Made by a program: the position numbers and the translations under genes. Shown here piece after piece: positions 22,998 through 30,434 of a DNA stretch of 33,624 bases. The DNA comes from Candidatus Vecturithrix granuli. GTDB taxonomy: Bacteria > Moduliflexota > Moduliflexia > Moduliflexales > Moduliflexaceae. The stretch is from positions 1-33,624 of the forward strand of contig DF820476.1 in the NCBI GenBank assembly GCA_000739535.1. Reading direction: 5' to 3'. The stretch's first letter is position 1. Each line of letters starts with the position of its first letter. A model generated the notes under the pieces. The model was not told the origin of the DNA. It saw only the letters and a program-made list of their open reading frames with translations, and ran no database searches.

Positions 22998-23693
22998 ATG
23001 GAATACTTGACCATCAAAGAAATGCCAGAGGATGCACGCCCACGAGAACGATTGGAACGCTCCGGACCAGGCTCCCTGTCAAATCAAGAACTTCTAGCGA
23101 TTACGCTTTCGACCGGAGTAGTAAAAGATGGGCAAAAATATACGGCGATCGACTTAGCGACTCAGCTTCTCAGACATTTTGAGAGCCTTAAAGGCGTCGC
23201 CCAGGCTGATTTTGTGCAGCTCACCGAAGTAGCGGGAATCGGCCCGGCTAAAGCCTGCCAGATCATGGCCGCCTTTGAACTTGGCAAACGCGTTGCCATG
23301 TTTTCCGGCAATCTTAAACCGGTTATTCGGCAGCCAACCGATGTATTCGAATATTTTCGTGATCAGATGAGTTTGCTTCCGAAAGAAGTGTTTCGCGTCG
23401 TAGCCCTCGATACCAAGAATCGAATTATCAAGGATCAAATTGTCTCAGAAGGCACCTTGAACGCCAGCATTGTCCATCCACGCGACGTTTTTCGCGTTGC
23501 GGTGGTCAATTCTGCTGCGTCGCTCATTCTTCTTCATAATCATCCCAGTGGCGATCCCATGCCGAGCCAGGAAGATATTGCCATTACCAGACGCCTGGTT
23601 GAAGTGGGAAAGCTTATGGAAATTCCCATCCTTGATCATCTCATTATCGGAGGAGGAACCTTTGTCAGCTTGAAAGAGATGAATTTGTTGTAA
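22998..23693 (+). CDS. radC: RadC-family JAB/MPN-domain protein
   Basis: This 231-residue protein is of standard RadC length. The N-terminal part (LPEDARPRERL-like start, LLAITLSTG) is followed by a helix-hairpin-helix (LTEVAGIGPAKACQIMAAFELG, residues 76-97). The C-terminal JAMM domain has the metal motif His180-x-His182, Ser190 and Asp193 in LLHNHPSGDPMPSQED. The historical link to DNA repair is doubtful. The fold suggests a metal-dependent hydrolase, perhaps acting on DNA during replication or recombination. The ATG at 22998 lacks a clear ribosome site. It lies 55 bases ahead of priA on the same strand, so the two may be co-transcribed. Confidence 0.94.
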   Translation: MEYLTIKEMPEDARPRERLERSGPGSLSNQELLAITLSTGVVKDGQKYTAIDLATQLLRHFESLKGVAQADFVQLTEVAGIGPAKACQIMAAFELGKRVAMFSGNLKPVIRQPTDVFEYFRDQMSLLPKEVFRVVALDTKNRIIKDQIVSEGTLNASIVHPRDVFRVAVVNSAASLILLHNHPSGDPMPSQEDIAITRRLVEVGKLMEIPILDHLIIGGGTFVSLKEMNLL

Positions 23694-23748
23694 CCTGGAG
23701 CTTATTCGCTGAAATCCTTCAAATACGCTTTTTAGGGTACTGAAAATT

Positions 23749-26211
23749 ATGCAGTATATTGATGTCGCGGTTGCGCTTCCAGTCAATCACCTTTATACGT
23801 ATCGAGTACCGGAGGATGTCGAAGAACAGATTCAACCCGGACAGCGGGTACTGGTCGCGTTTGGGAAAAAATACCTGGCAGGCTATGTCGTCCGGCTGGC
23901 CGAGACACCAGAACTCGAGCACGTCAAAGATATTCTCGATATCCTGGATGCTGAACCGATTGTCACGCCCAATATTCTGCGCTTGACAGAATGGATTGCT
24001 GAGTATTATTGCTGTTCCTGGGGCATCGCGATTAAAGCGGCGCTGCCGACAGGAATTGATATACTGCACTCTATCCGTGTGCATCTCAGAATGCCTCCTG
24101 AATCTGACCGCGCTATGCAGGACTTTTTTGATGATCTTCCTCTTCGTGTCAGTGGAGGAATGCAAAAAAAAATTCTGGCTATTCTGCGACAATCGCCGAC
24201 AATCTCCCTTGCCGATTTGCAAAAAAAAGTAGGGAAAAAACGCTTGCACGCTTCGTTGCATGCACTGGAACGACAGGGGCTCATTGAACTTGAGGATGTA
24301 GTAGCGTTGGGCAAGATGCAAGCCAAAACCTTGCAACATGCCGTGCTCCTTGCTTCAGAAATTCTGCCGTCAGATCTGGATAACCTGGAAAACCATGCAC
24401 CGAATCAGATGGCGGTGCTAAACATACTCAGAGAACGCTTCCCGGATGGCCTTCCGATTGTGGACCTCCAGGAGATGGTGAAATTTGATCCGCGCAGCGC
24501 GCTGAAGGCACTGACGCAAAAAGGGTATGTTCAGACCTATCCGAAAGAAATTCAGCGACGCCCGGGTGGCTATTTTGCCTATCAAAAAACCCCTCCTCTG
24601 TTGTTGACGCCTGAGCAGCGGCAGGTATTCGAACAAATCCACGCCGCGATCAATTCCAATCAATTTGCGCCGATGCTTTTACACGGCGTCACTGGCAGTG
24701 GGAAAACGGAAATTTATATGCAGGCGATTGCCTATCTGTTGACCCTTAAACGTCGAGCGATTGTCCTGGTGCCCGAAATTTCTTTGACCCCCCTCCTGGT
24801 GAGCCGTTTTCTGTCGCGCTTTGAAAATAACGTGGCCGTGTTGCACAGCGGGCTGTCAACCGGAGAGCGTTATGATGAATGGCTGCGGATTAAACGGGGC
24901 GAAGTGGATGTCGTGATCGGGGCCAGATCAGCGATTTTTGCGCCAATGGAACGCTTAGGATTGATTGTGGTTGATGAAGAACACGAAATGTCGTACAAGC
25001 AGGATTCAGAACCGCGCTATCATGGCCGGGATACCGCTGTGATGCGCGCGCGCCTGGAAAATATTCCAATTCTTTTAGGCAGTGCGACCCCCTCGCTGGA
25101 ATCTTATTACAACTCCCAGACCAACAAATATCAACTCCTGACGATTAAGGAACGGGTGGATGCGCGGCCATTGCCGACAGTCGAGATTATTGACCGACGT
25201 CGCGACCGAAGCCAACATCTCTTTTCCAATACCCTGGAACAAGCGATTCGTGACGTATTAGCTCGCGGCGAACAGGTACTTTTGTTTCTCAATTTGCGGG
25301 GATTTGCAAATTTTTATCTGTGCCAGGAATGCGGTTTTGTCTATGACTGTCCGCGCTGTAATGTCACTCTGACCTATCATGCGAGTACCCATCGCTTACA
25401 GTGCCATTATTGCGATTTCTCAAGACTTCCTCCGGTTGCCTGTGAGCAGTGCGGCAGCCCAAATGTGCAATATCGCGGAATCGGGACGGAGCGGATCGAG
25501 CAAGATGCGCAACTCTTGTTTCCTGAAGCCGTCGTGACCAGAATGGATCGAGATACCGTGTCGGGCAAAAATGCGCATTACACGATTTTACGCCAATTTG
25601 ACCAGGGCGAGATTGATATTTTAATCGGCACGCAAATGGTCACAAAAGGCCATGATTTTCCTAATGTGACGCTGGTGGGCGTGATTGCGGCGGAAATCGG
25701 CCTGAATCTGCCGGATTTTCGATCCAGTGAGCGTACCTTTCAAATTCTGACCCAGGTTGCCGGGCGAACCGGGCGCGGACACCTGGGAGGGCATGTGATT
25801 ATCCAAACCTATAATCCGTTGCATTATGCCATTTTAGCGGCTCAACAGCATGATTATCTGACTTTTTATGCACGTGAGATCGTGTTTCGACAACAACTCA
25901 ATTATCCGCCATTTTCCCGGATGATCAATATCGTGTTACAAGGGGAAGATGAATTGTTTACCCGCGATCTTGCCCAAAGACTCTGCGAGGATCTCCGCCG
26001 CGCAGATTCGCGCAAATTAACCGTATTGGGGCCCGCGCCTGCTGCGCTAACCAGGCTGCGCAATAAATACCGGTATCAAATTTTGCTGAAAAGTCAACAA
26101 TCGCTCTATATGCGAACTTTTGCGAAAGAACAGGTTGAACTTTTTCGTAAAACTGTCGCGCTGAAGGACGTGCAGATTCTTGTTGACGTCGATCCGGTGA
26201 GTTTGTTATAA
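23749..26211 (+). CDS. priA: Primosomal protein N' (replication restart helicase)
   Basis: This 820-residue helicase reloads the replisome at stalled forks. The 3'-DNA-binding domain is at the N-terminus (YIDVAVALPVNHLYTYRVP). The helicase core follows, with Walker A GVTGSGKTE near residue 313, DEEHE near 408 and GSATPSLES. Between the core halves is the zinc-binding insert with paired cysteines (CQEC, CPRC, CHYC, CEQC, about 525-568). The second lobe has IGTQMVTKGHDFPNVTLVG and VAGRTGRG. All parts of a functional PriA are present and the length is somewhat above the usual 730. The extra residues appear to lie in the winged-helix region (about 120-260). No strong ribosome site precedes the ATG. 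Confidence 0.97.
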   Translation: MQYIDVAVALPVNHLYTYRVPEDVEEQIQPGQRVLVAFGKKYLAGYVVRLAETPELEHVKDILDILDAEPIVTPNILRLTEWIAEYYCCSWGIAIKAALPTGIDILHSIRVHLRMPPESDRAMQDFFDDLPLRVSGGMQKKILAILRQSPTISLADLQKKVGKKRLHASLHALERQGLIELEDVVALGKMQAKTLQHAVLLASEILPSDLDNLENHAPNQMAVLNILRERFPDGLPIVDLQEMVKFDPRSALKALTQKGYVQTYPKEIQRRPGGYFAYQKTPPLLLTPEQRQVFEQIHAAINSNQFAPMLLHGVTGSGKTEIYMQAIAYLLTLKRRAIVLVPEISLTPLLVSRFLSRFENNVAVLHSGLSTGERYDEWLRIKRGEVDVVIGARSAIFAPMERLGLIVVDEEHEMSYKQDSEPRYHGRDTAVMRARLENIPILLGSATPSLESYYNSQTNKYQLLTIKERVDARPLPTVEIIDRRRDRSQHLFSNTLEQAIRDVLARGEQVLLFLNLRGFANFYLCQECGFVYDCPRCNVTLTYHASTHRLQCHYCDFSRLPPVACEQCGSPNVQYRGIGTERIEQDAQLLFPEAVVTRMDRDTVSGKNAHYTILRQFDQGEIDILIGTQMVTKGHDFPNVTLVGVIAAEIGLNLPDFRSSERTFQILTQVAGRTGRGHLGGHVIIQTYNPLHYAILAAQQHDYLTFYAREIVFRQQLNYPPFSRMINIVLQGEDELFTRDLAQRLCEDLRRADSRKLTVLGPAPAALTRLRNKYRYQILLKSQQSLYMRTFAKEQVELFRKTVALKDVQILVDVDPVSLL

Positions 26212-26212
26212 G

Positions 26213-26329
26213 CAGGACTTACGCAATACCCCCCTCAGTCCCCCCGTAAACGGGGGGAAGCTCGTAGAAGAACGTCACGTCTCTTCCCCCCGCTTGCGGG
26301 GGGAGAAAGGGGGGTGTGCGTAAGTCCTG
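26213..26329. mobile_element. Foldback MITE-like element
   Basis: The terminal arms CAGGACTTACGCA (26213-26225) and TGCGTAAGTCCTG (26317-26329) are perfect inverted repeats, and complementarity extends inward through C-runs and G-runs. Inside are two smaller hairpins: CCCCCC-GTAAAC-GGGGGG (26240-26257) and CCCCCCGC-TT-GCGGGGGG (26286-26303). The 117-base unit begins right after the priA stop and codes for nothing. The termini resemble non-autonomous foldback elements that end in AGGACTTACGCA in other bacterial genomes. No transposase is in the window. Confidence 0.65.
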
Positions 26330-26372
26330 ATAAGGATGTTGTTGCTAATTTCTTGACAAAAACAGAGGAATC

Positions 26373-26846
26373 GTGCCTAATATCATCATGTCACATACAC
26401 GTACATATCCCAAATTTCCCATTCCTGCCGTAGGAGCGATTGTGCTACACCGCGACCAGGTGTTGCTGATTCAACGCGGGCAAGCGCCGTCCAAAGGAAA
26501 ATGGACGCTTCCCGGCGGTGTGATTGAAGTGGGTGAATCTCCTGAAGAAGCACTTGTGCGCGAGATTAAAGAAGAATGCCAGGTGAAAATTTGTGTTCAG
26601 GAGATTGTTGAAGTCGTAAACAGAGTATTGTATGATGATCAGAGAAAAGTTCTGTATCATTATGTTATTTTGGACTATTTGGCATATTGTCAATCTGACG
26701 ACGACTGTCAGGCTAAATCTGTGCAAGCGGGTTCGGATGTGATGAACGCCCGCTGGGTTTCAGTCCATGAATTGGAAGACTACGATACAACCGATGGCGT
26801 GATTGATGTGATTCATAAAGCCATCGCGTTTCGAGATAAGAGGTAA
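26373..26846 (+). CDS. Nudix hydrolase
   Basis: This 157-residue cytoplasmic pyrophosphohydrolase has the Nudix box at residues 49-71: Gly49, Glu55, then REIKEEC with the metal-binding glutamates 64, 67 and 68. The box deviates at its penultimate position, where the usual Gly is Gln70 (EECQV). The arrangement AVGAIVLHRDQVLLIQRG..GKWTLPGG resembles ADP-ribose or nucleotide-sugar pyrophosphatases, but substrate is not assignable. The frame starts with GTG at 26373; ATG at 26388 (MSHTRTYPKFP) is an equal candidate, as AGAGGA at 26364-26369 suits neither well. It is followed after six bases by the next gene, so these form an operon. Confidence 0.92.
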   Translation: MPNIIMSHTRTYPKFPIPAVGAIVLHRDQVLLIQRGQAPSKGKWTLPGGVIEVGESPEEALVREIKEECQVKICVQEIVEVVNRVLYDDQRKVLYHYVILDYLAYCQSDDDCQAKSVQAGSDVMNARWVSVHELEDYDTTDGVIDVIHKAIAFRDKR

Positions 26847-26852
26847 AATACT

Positions 26853-27884
26853 ATGCGACAAGAAAGATGTCAAAAATTGATCTCTGCTATACTGCTCTTA
26901 TGGGGTTGTGTGATCGGACTTGTTTTTCTTTCAGAGGATAGCCTGGGGATTCAACCAGGAACAGAACTCGGACAAACTCAGACGGGCGACCAGGTCCCGA
27001 TGGTGCCGGAGCAGCGTCCGGAACGCCCGATTCCTTCATCTCAGCCAGCGATGGAAACACGGGCGATTACAGAATATCCTCGTCCCCCGATTGTGCAGAC
27101 CCAGCGAGTGTTTGCCGATGCTTTTTTACCCAAATCCGTCTGGCGCGTCACGGATCCACAAGACGGACTCCGCAAAGACGGCCGGGTCGCCGTCTTGGAA
27201 GGGTTGAATGCGCAGGTGGTGTATCATTTTTACAAAGATCATCGCATCCTGAATGTGCCCAATGAACCGGATTTAACGATTTATACTCATGATAAAGGCG
27301 GATTTGACGGCCCTTACAATGTCTTTGCCGCAAATTTCGGCGATTCCACCTGGATGCAGTTAGGATCCAATGCGGTTGGCACCTCGTCGTTCGATCTGCC
27401 CCCGACAATCGAAGCGATTGAGCTAGTGCTGATTATCAACCAAAATAACGGCGCAACCTATATTGAAGCGGTTGAAGGGGTTTCGTTTGCCCGCGGGGAA
27501 ATGCAAGGAACTTTTACCTATGCCCCTGAAGAATTGATTGGTTTACGCGTAGAACGTCTGGATTGCGCTGAAGTGGAACGCGCCCGCATCGTCTTAACCG
27601 GCAGTGGAATGGGGTATCAACTGACTCCGTTGGGGGAAATCGAAGTGAAATGGAATACGCCGATTAAAAATGAATGGAAAAATGAAGAGTTCCATATCGA
27701 AGCCGAAGGAGAGTACGAAATCTATGCCAGTGACAATCGCGGCATGGAGAATTTTATTGGGCGGCGCGCCGGATCTCAGAGCATCGATCTCCCCCAAAAC
27801 ATGACCGATTTGACCCGTGTTCGTATTCGTAATCCCAATAATAATCGTCCGGTAATGATCTATGCCATTCGTGGGCGGCGCTAA
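26853..27884 (+). CDS. Exported protein of unknown function with a duplicated domain
   Basis: I do not recognise a family for this 343-residue protein. A signal-peptide-like or anchor segment (residues 8-27) is followed by a Pro/Gln/Glu-rich linker (about 33-85). The rest looks like two related beta-rich modules. GPYNVFAANFGDSTWMQLG..SSFDLPP..YIEAVEGV (153-210) can be aligned with GEYEIYASDNRGMENFIGRR..QSIDLPQ..MIYAIRGR (286-342). Shared points are the G-x-Y start, FA/YA, SxDLP, I-x-N-x-N-N and a closing YxxA-x-G pattern. This suggests tandem carbohydrate- or surface-binding modules in the periplasm or at the envelope. It sits between a Nudix gene and a lytic transglycosylase gene. A hairpin follows the stop. 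Confidence 0.75.
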   Translation: MRQERCQKLISAILLLWGCVIGLVFLSEDSLGIQPGTELGQTQTGDQVPMVPEQRPERPIPSSQPAMETRAITEYPRPPIVQTQRVFADAFLPKSVWRVTDPQDGLRKDGRVAVLEGLNAQVVYHFYKDHRILNVPNEPDLTIYTHDKGGFDGPYNVFAANFGDSTWMQLGSNAVGTSSFDLPPTIEAIELVLIINQNNGATYIEAVEGVSFARGEMQGTFTYAPEELIGLRVERLDCAEVERARIVLTGSGMGYQLTPLGEIEVKWNTPIKNEWKNEEFHIEAEGEYEIYASDNRGMENFIGRRAGSQSIDLPQNMTDLTRVRIRNPNNNRPVMIYAIRGRR

Positions 27885-27899
27885 GCGGTTTGCGTGTTC

Positions 27900-27931
27900 A
27901 AAAACCAGGTTTTTCTCCAAACCTGGTTTTT
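27900..27931 (+). terminator. Terminator-like hairpin directly ahead of the transglycosylase start
   Basis: AAAAACCAGGTTT (27900-27912) pairs perfectly with AAACCTGGTTTTT (27919-27931) across a six-base loop and ends in T. It is a variant of the CCGGGTTT family with CCAGG in place of CCGGG. It ends only six bases before the next ATG. Confidence 0.7.
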
Positions 27932-27937
27932 TCGTTT

Positions 27938-28630
27938 ATGCTGAAGAAACTGGTTGTAATCACATTGCTGCTCTTGCTGCTGTATGTTGTGTTTGTGGAT
28001 AGCATCACCTCCCGCATTATCTTTTCCAATCGTTCGTTCAGTGTGAAACTGATGGAATTGGCGAAATATTTCTTACGCAGCCTGCTGCGTTTGATTTGGC
28101 GAATACTCAGGGCCATCTTTTTTCTTCTGCTCGATTTGTGGCATCGCATGACGGAATATTCATCGCCTTCATACAATATCCATGATTTTGAGGAGTTGTA
28201 TCAACTCTATCAGCGCGTCTCGGCCTGGTCAGACCTTCCCTGGCAGGTATTTTGGGGAATTCATGCCGAAGAAACGAATTTGGGGCGAAATTTAGGATCA
28301 ACGACCGTGCTGTCTGTTCTTCCAGGGGATCAAAAGTCCTTTTTCTACCAGATCTGTCGAGAACTGAAATGGGACCCGGAAAAAATCCAGGGTTCCCATA
28401 AAGGTGCGATCGGGCCGTTTCAATTTATTCCTGAAACCTGGGTGCGTAATGCTATTGACGCCAATCAAGATGGTCGCAAAGATCCCTTTGACGTGGAAGA
28501 CGCCGCATATTCCGCGGCAAATTATCTCCTGAGTCGAGGCGCATTGACGGATTTACGCAAAGCTCTCTGGCATTATAATCAGGATTATCGCTATGTTAAC
28601 CGGGTCATGCGTTATTTAGACTATCAATAA
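27938..28630 (+). CDS. Membrane-anchored lytic transglycosylase (SLT-like)
   Basis: This 230-residue protein has an N-terminal membrane anchor (residues 4-20), a basic-hydrophobic stretch to about 70 and then a lysozyme-like domain. The likely catalytic Glu is Glu111 or Glu112 in WGIHAEETNLG. Supporting motifs are GAIGPFQFIPETW (156-168), NQDGRKDPFDVEDAAYSAANYL (MltB-like) and HYN at 212-214. Lytic transglycosylases cut the glycan strands of peptidoglycan, releasing anhydro-muropeptides in the periplasm. I chose ATG 27938. The frame opens 16 codons earlier at TTG (27890), but those codons are just the hairpin. No ribosome site fits between hairpin and ATG, so expression may depend on structure or on upstream translation. 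Confidence 0.87.
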   Translation: MLKKLVVITLLLLLLYVVFVDSITSRIIFSNRSFSVKLMELAKYFLRSLLRLIWRILRAIFFLLLDLWHRMTEYSSPSYNIHDFEELYQLYQRVSAWSDLPWQVFWGIHAEETNLGRNLGSTTVLSVLPGDQKSFFYQICRELKWDPEKIQGSHKGAIGPFQFIPETWVRNAIDANQDGRKDPFDVEDAAYSAANYLLSRGALTDLRKALWHYNQDYRYVNRVMRYLDYQ

Positions 28631-28642
28631 TTCTTCTTGACA

Positions 28643-28681
28643 AATCTGCAACAAACCATTCACGGTTGCAGCGTTATTTTT
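28643..28681 (+). terminator. Rho-independent terminator after the transglycosylase gene
   Basis: CTGCAAC (28643-28649) pairs with GTTGCAG (28662-28668), followed by CGTTA and a T-run. It lies 12 bases after the stop. A CTTGACA box between the stop and the hairpin has no matching -10. Confidence 0.6.
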
Positions 28682-28763
28682 TTGTGTAACATACACATAT
28701 CAAATCTCAAAATCGCCCATGAAATTGGCAGTATCGGATACAACATGAAAAAAGGACACTACC

Positions 28764-29876
28764 ATGAAAACCTGTTTAGTTACCGGCGGGGCCGGCTTCA
28801 TCGGATCCTTTCTGGTTGATGAATTGATCCGACGTGGATATTCTGTCAGAATATATGATAATTTAGAACCGCAAGTCCATCCGGGCGGCAAAACTCCGCA
28901 ATATTTGAATCCAGAGGCTGAATTCATTCAGGCTGACATTCGCGACTATGATCGTTTGAAAAACGCGATGGAAGGAATTGACGTTATCTTCCATCAGGCA
29001 GCCATGGTCGGAGTCGGACAATCGCAATATCAGGTCAAACGCTATGTTGATGTTAATATCGGCGGCACGGCCAATGTCCTTGATATTCTCGCCAATGAAC
29101 GCACAAAAGTTTCCAAAATCATTGTGGCGGCTTCTATGAGCAGTTATGGCGAAGGACAATATGAGTGCGAGGAGTGCGGCACTGTCACGCCGGCCTTACG
29201 CTCAGAAGAACAGATGGCTGAGCAAGTCTGGGAGCTTATCTGTCCTCTCTGTCTGGAAAAAGTCACTCCCATGCCGACCAATGAGGAAAAAAAACTGGAA
29301 TGTCAGTCAACCTACGCCATCACCAAAAAAAATCAGGAAGAGATGGTCTTAAATGTCGGCGCAACGTACGGCATCCCGGCCGTCGCGCTACGATACTTCA
29401 ATGTCTATGGCCCGCGTCAATCCTTATCGAATCCCTATACTGGCGTGGCGGCAATTTTTTTGAGTCGTATCAAACACGGGCAGTCGCCGGTTGTGTTTGA
29501 GGACGGCTTGCAAACCCGGGATTTTGTTTCGGTCCATGATATTGTGCAAGCCAATATTCTGGCGATGGAAGATGAAACCCTCTCCGGCTATTTCAATATC
29601 GGCACAGGTCAGCCGCGGACGATTCGCGGGATCGCGGAAACCTTAACAACCTTGTATGGAAAGAAAGTTTCACCGGAAATCACGGGAAAATTCCGAAAAG
29701 GGGATATTCGCCATTGTGTGGCCGACATCAGTAAGGCAAAAATGCTGCTTGAGTACGAGCCGCAGGTAACATTTGAACAGGGAATGCAGGAATTGATTGC
29801 ATGGTCAACCACTGCGGAATCTCTTGACAAATTCGAAGAAGCGCGTCAGGAACTTGAAAAACGCGGTCTGGTGTAG
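28764..29876 (+). CDS. NAD-dependent nucleotide-sugar epimerase with a four-cysteine insert
   Basis: This 370-residue short-chain-type epimerase/dehydratase has the NAD motif TGGAGFIG at residues 7-14. The catalytic Tyr184-x3-Lys188 (STYAITKK) and the preceding Ser-rich SMSSYGEG (124-131) complete the active site. The region NVYGPRQSLSNPYTGVAAIF is typical of the sugar-nucleotide epimerase family. An insert between residues 132 and 180 carries Cys135, Cys138 (CEEC), Cys160 and Cys163 (CPLC), likely a small zinc-binding knuckle. The same style of insert occurs in dTDP-L-rhamnose 4-epimerase-type enzymes, so that is my best guess. Product: an envelope or exopolysaccharide sugar. The ATG at 28764 has only a weak ribosome site. 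Confidence 0.88.
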   Translation: MKTCLVTGGAGFIGSFLVDELIRRGYSVRIYDNLEPQVHPGGKTPQYLNPEAEFIQADIRDYDRLKNAMEGIDVIFHQAAMVGVGQSQYQVKRYVDVNIGGTANVLDILANERTKVSKIIVAASMSSYGEGQYECEECGTVTPALRSEEQMAEQVWELICPLCLEKVTPMPTNEEKKLECQSTYAITKKNQEEMVLNVGATYGIPAVALRYFNVYGPRQSLSNPYTGVAAIFLSRIKHGQSPVVFEDGLQTRDFVSVHDIVQANILAMEDETLSGYFNIGTGQPRTIRGIAETLTTLYGKKVSPEITGKFRKGDIRHCVADISKAKMLLEYEPQVTFEQGMQELIAWSTTAESLDKFEEARQELEKRGLV

Positions 29877-29884
29877 CATACTGA

Positions 29885-29923
29885 GTTATTTCGGGAAATT
29901 GCTGTGCTCATTCCCGAAATAAC
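29885..29923. terminator. Inverted repeat between the epimerase gene and the TRAP genes
   Basis: GTTATTTCGGGAA (29885-29897) pairs perfectly with TTCCCGAAATAAC (29911-29923), followed by CTTTTC. It may end the epimerase transcript, whose stop is at 29874-29876. Its core TTTCGGGAA resembles the repeats at 5237-5271 and 21028-21058. Confidence 0.6.
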
Positions 29924-29945
29924 CTTTTCACGAACGGGCAGAATC

Positions 29946-30434
29946 ATGAAAAAAATTTTGTATGTGCTCGACAATGCTGAAGAATATACAGCCGGATTCG
30001 GATTGTTATTGATGGCTATCCTGTATTTTATTGAAGTGGTCTTGCGCTATGCGTTTGGACGCTCAAATGCCTGGGTCGAGGAATTTTTGCGCTACATGAT
30101 GGTGTTTATCACTTTTTTTGGGGCGAGCGTCGCCATCAAATCCGGAGCGCACATGTCAGTCAATGTAATTGAATATATTCCGTCAAAACGGCTTAAACAG
30201 GTGATTGATCTGTTTGTAGCTTTGATGGGGATACTCTTTTCAGTTCTCATTGTGTATTTCAGTTGGCACCTGGTCTTACGCATTCAAGGCTTTGGACAGC
30301 AAACCCCAGCCATGCAGATCCCGATGTACATCCCGTATGCCATTATCCCGTTGGGATTTCTGTCCATGCTGCTTCGTTTTTCCTACCGACTGGTTCTATC
30401 AATCAAAACGATGTTTCAAAAAGGTGACACATGA
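29946..30434 (+). CDS. TRAP transporter small permease subunit (DctQ-like)
   Basis: This 162-residue membrane protein shows four hydrophobic segments (about residues 16-32, 50-66, 86-108 and 128-147). The family motif region AWVEEFLRYMMVFITFFGA..KSGAHMSV is typical of DctQ. It pairs with the large permease to form a cation-driven importer of carboxylates, sialic-acid-like sugars or related acids. I start at ATG 29946. The frame is open 14 codons further upstream, but that stretch is the inverted repeat region. Its stop overlaps the DctM start by four bases (ATGA). No DctP-type binding protein is present on either side. Confidence 0.92.
   Translation: MKKILYVLDNAEEYTAGFGLLLMAILYFIEVVLRYAFGRSNAWVEEFLRYMMVFITFFGASVAIKSGAHMSVNVIEYIPSKRLKQVIDLFVALMGILFSVLIVYFSWHLVLRIQGFGQQTPAMQIPMYIPYAIIPLGFLSMLLRFSYRLVLSIKTMFQKGDT

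Noticed and set aside
23719-24339. 206-residue minus-strand frame at the start of priA
   Set aside because: Antisense to a clear PriA N-terminus and without a start site.
26353-26383. TTGACA and TAATAT ahead of the Nudix gene as a promoter
   Set aside because: The spacing is 19 bases and transcription would start after the start codon candidates.
28637-28819. 60-residue plus-strand frame before the epimerase gene
   Set aside because: It begins in a terminator, overlaps the epimerase start in another frame and has no ribosome site.
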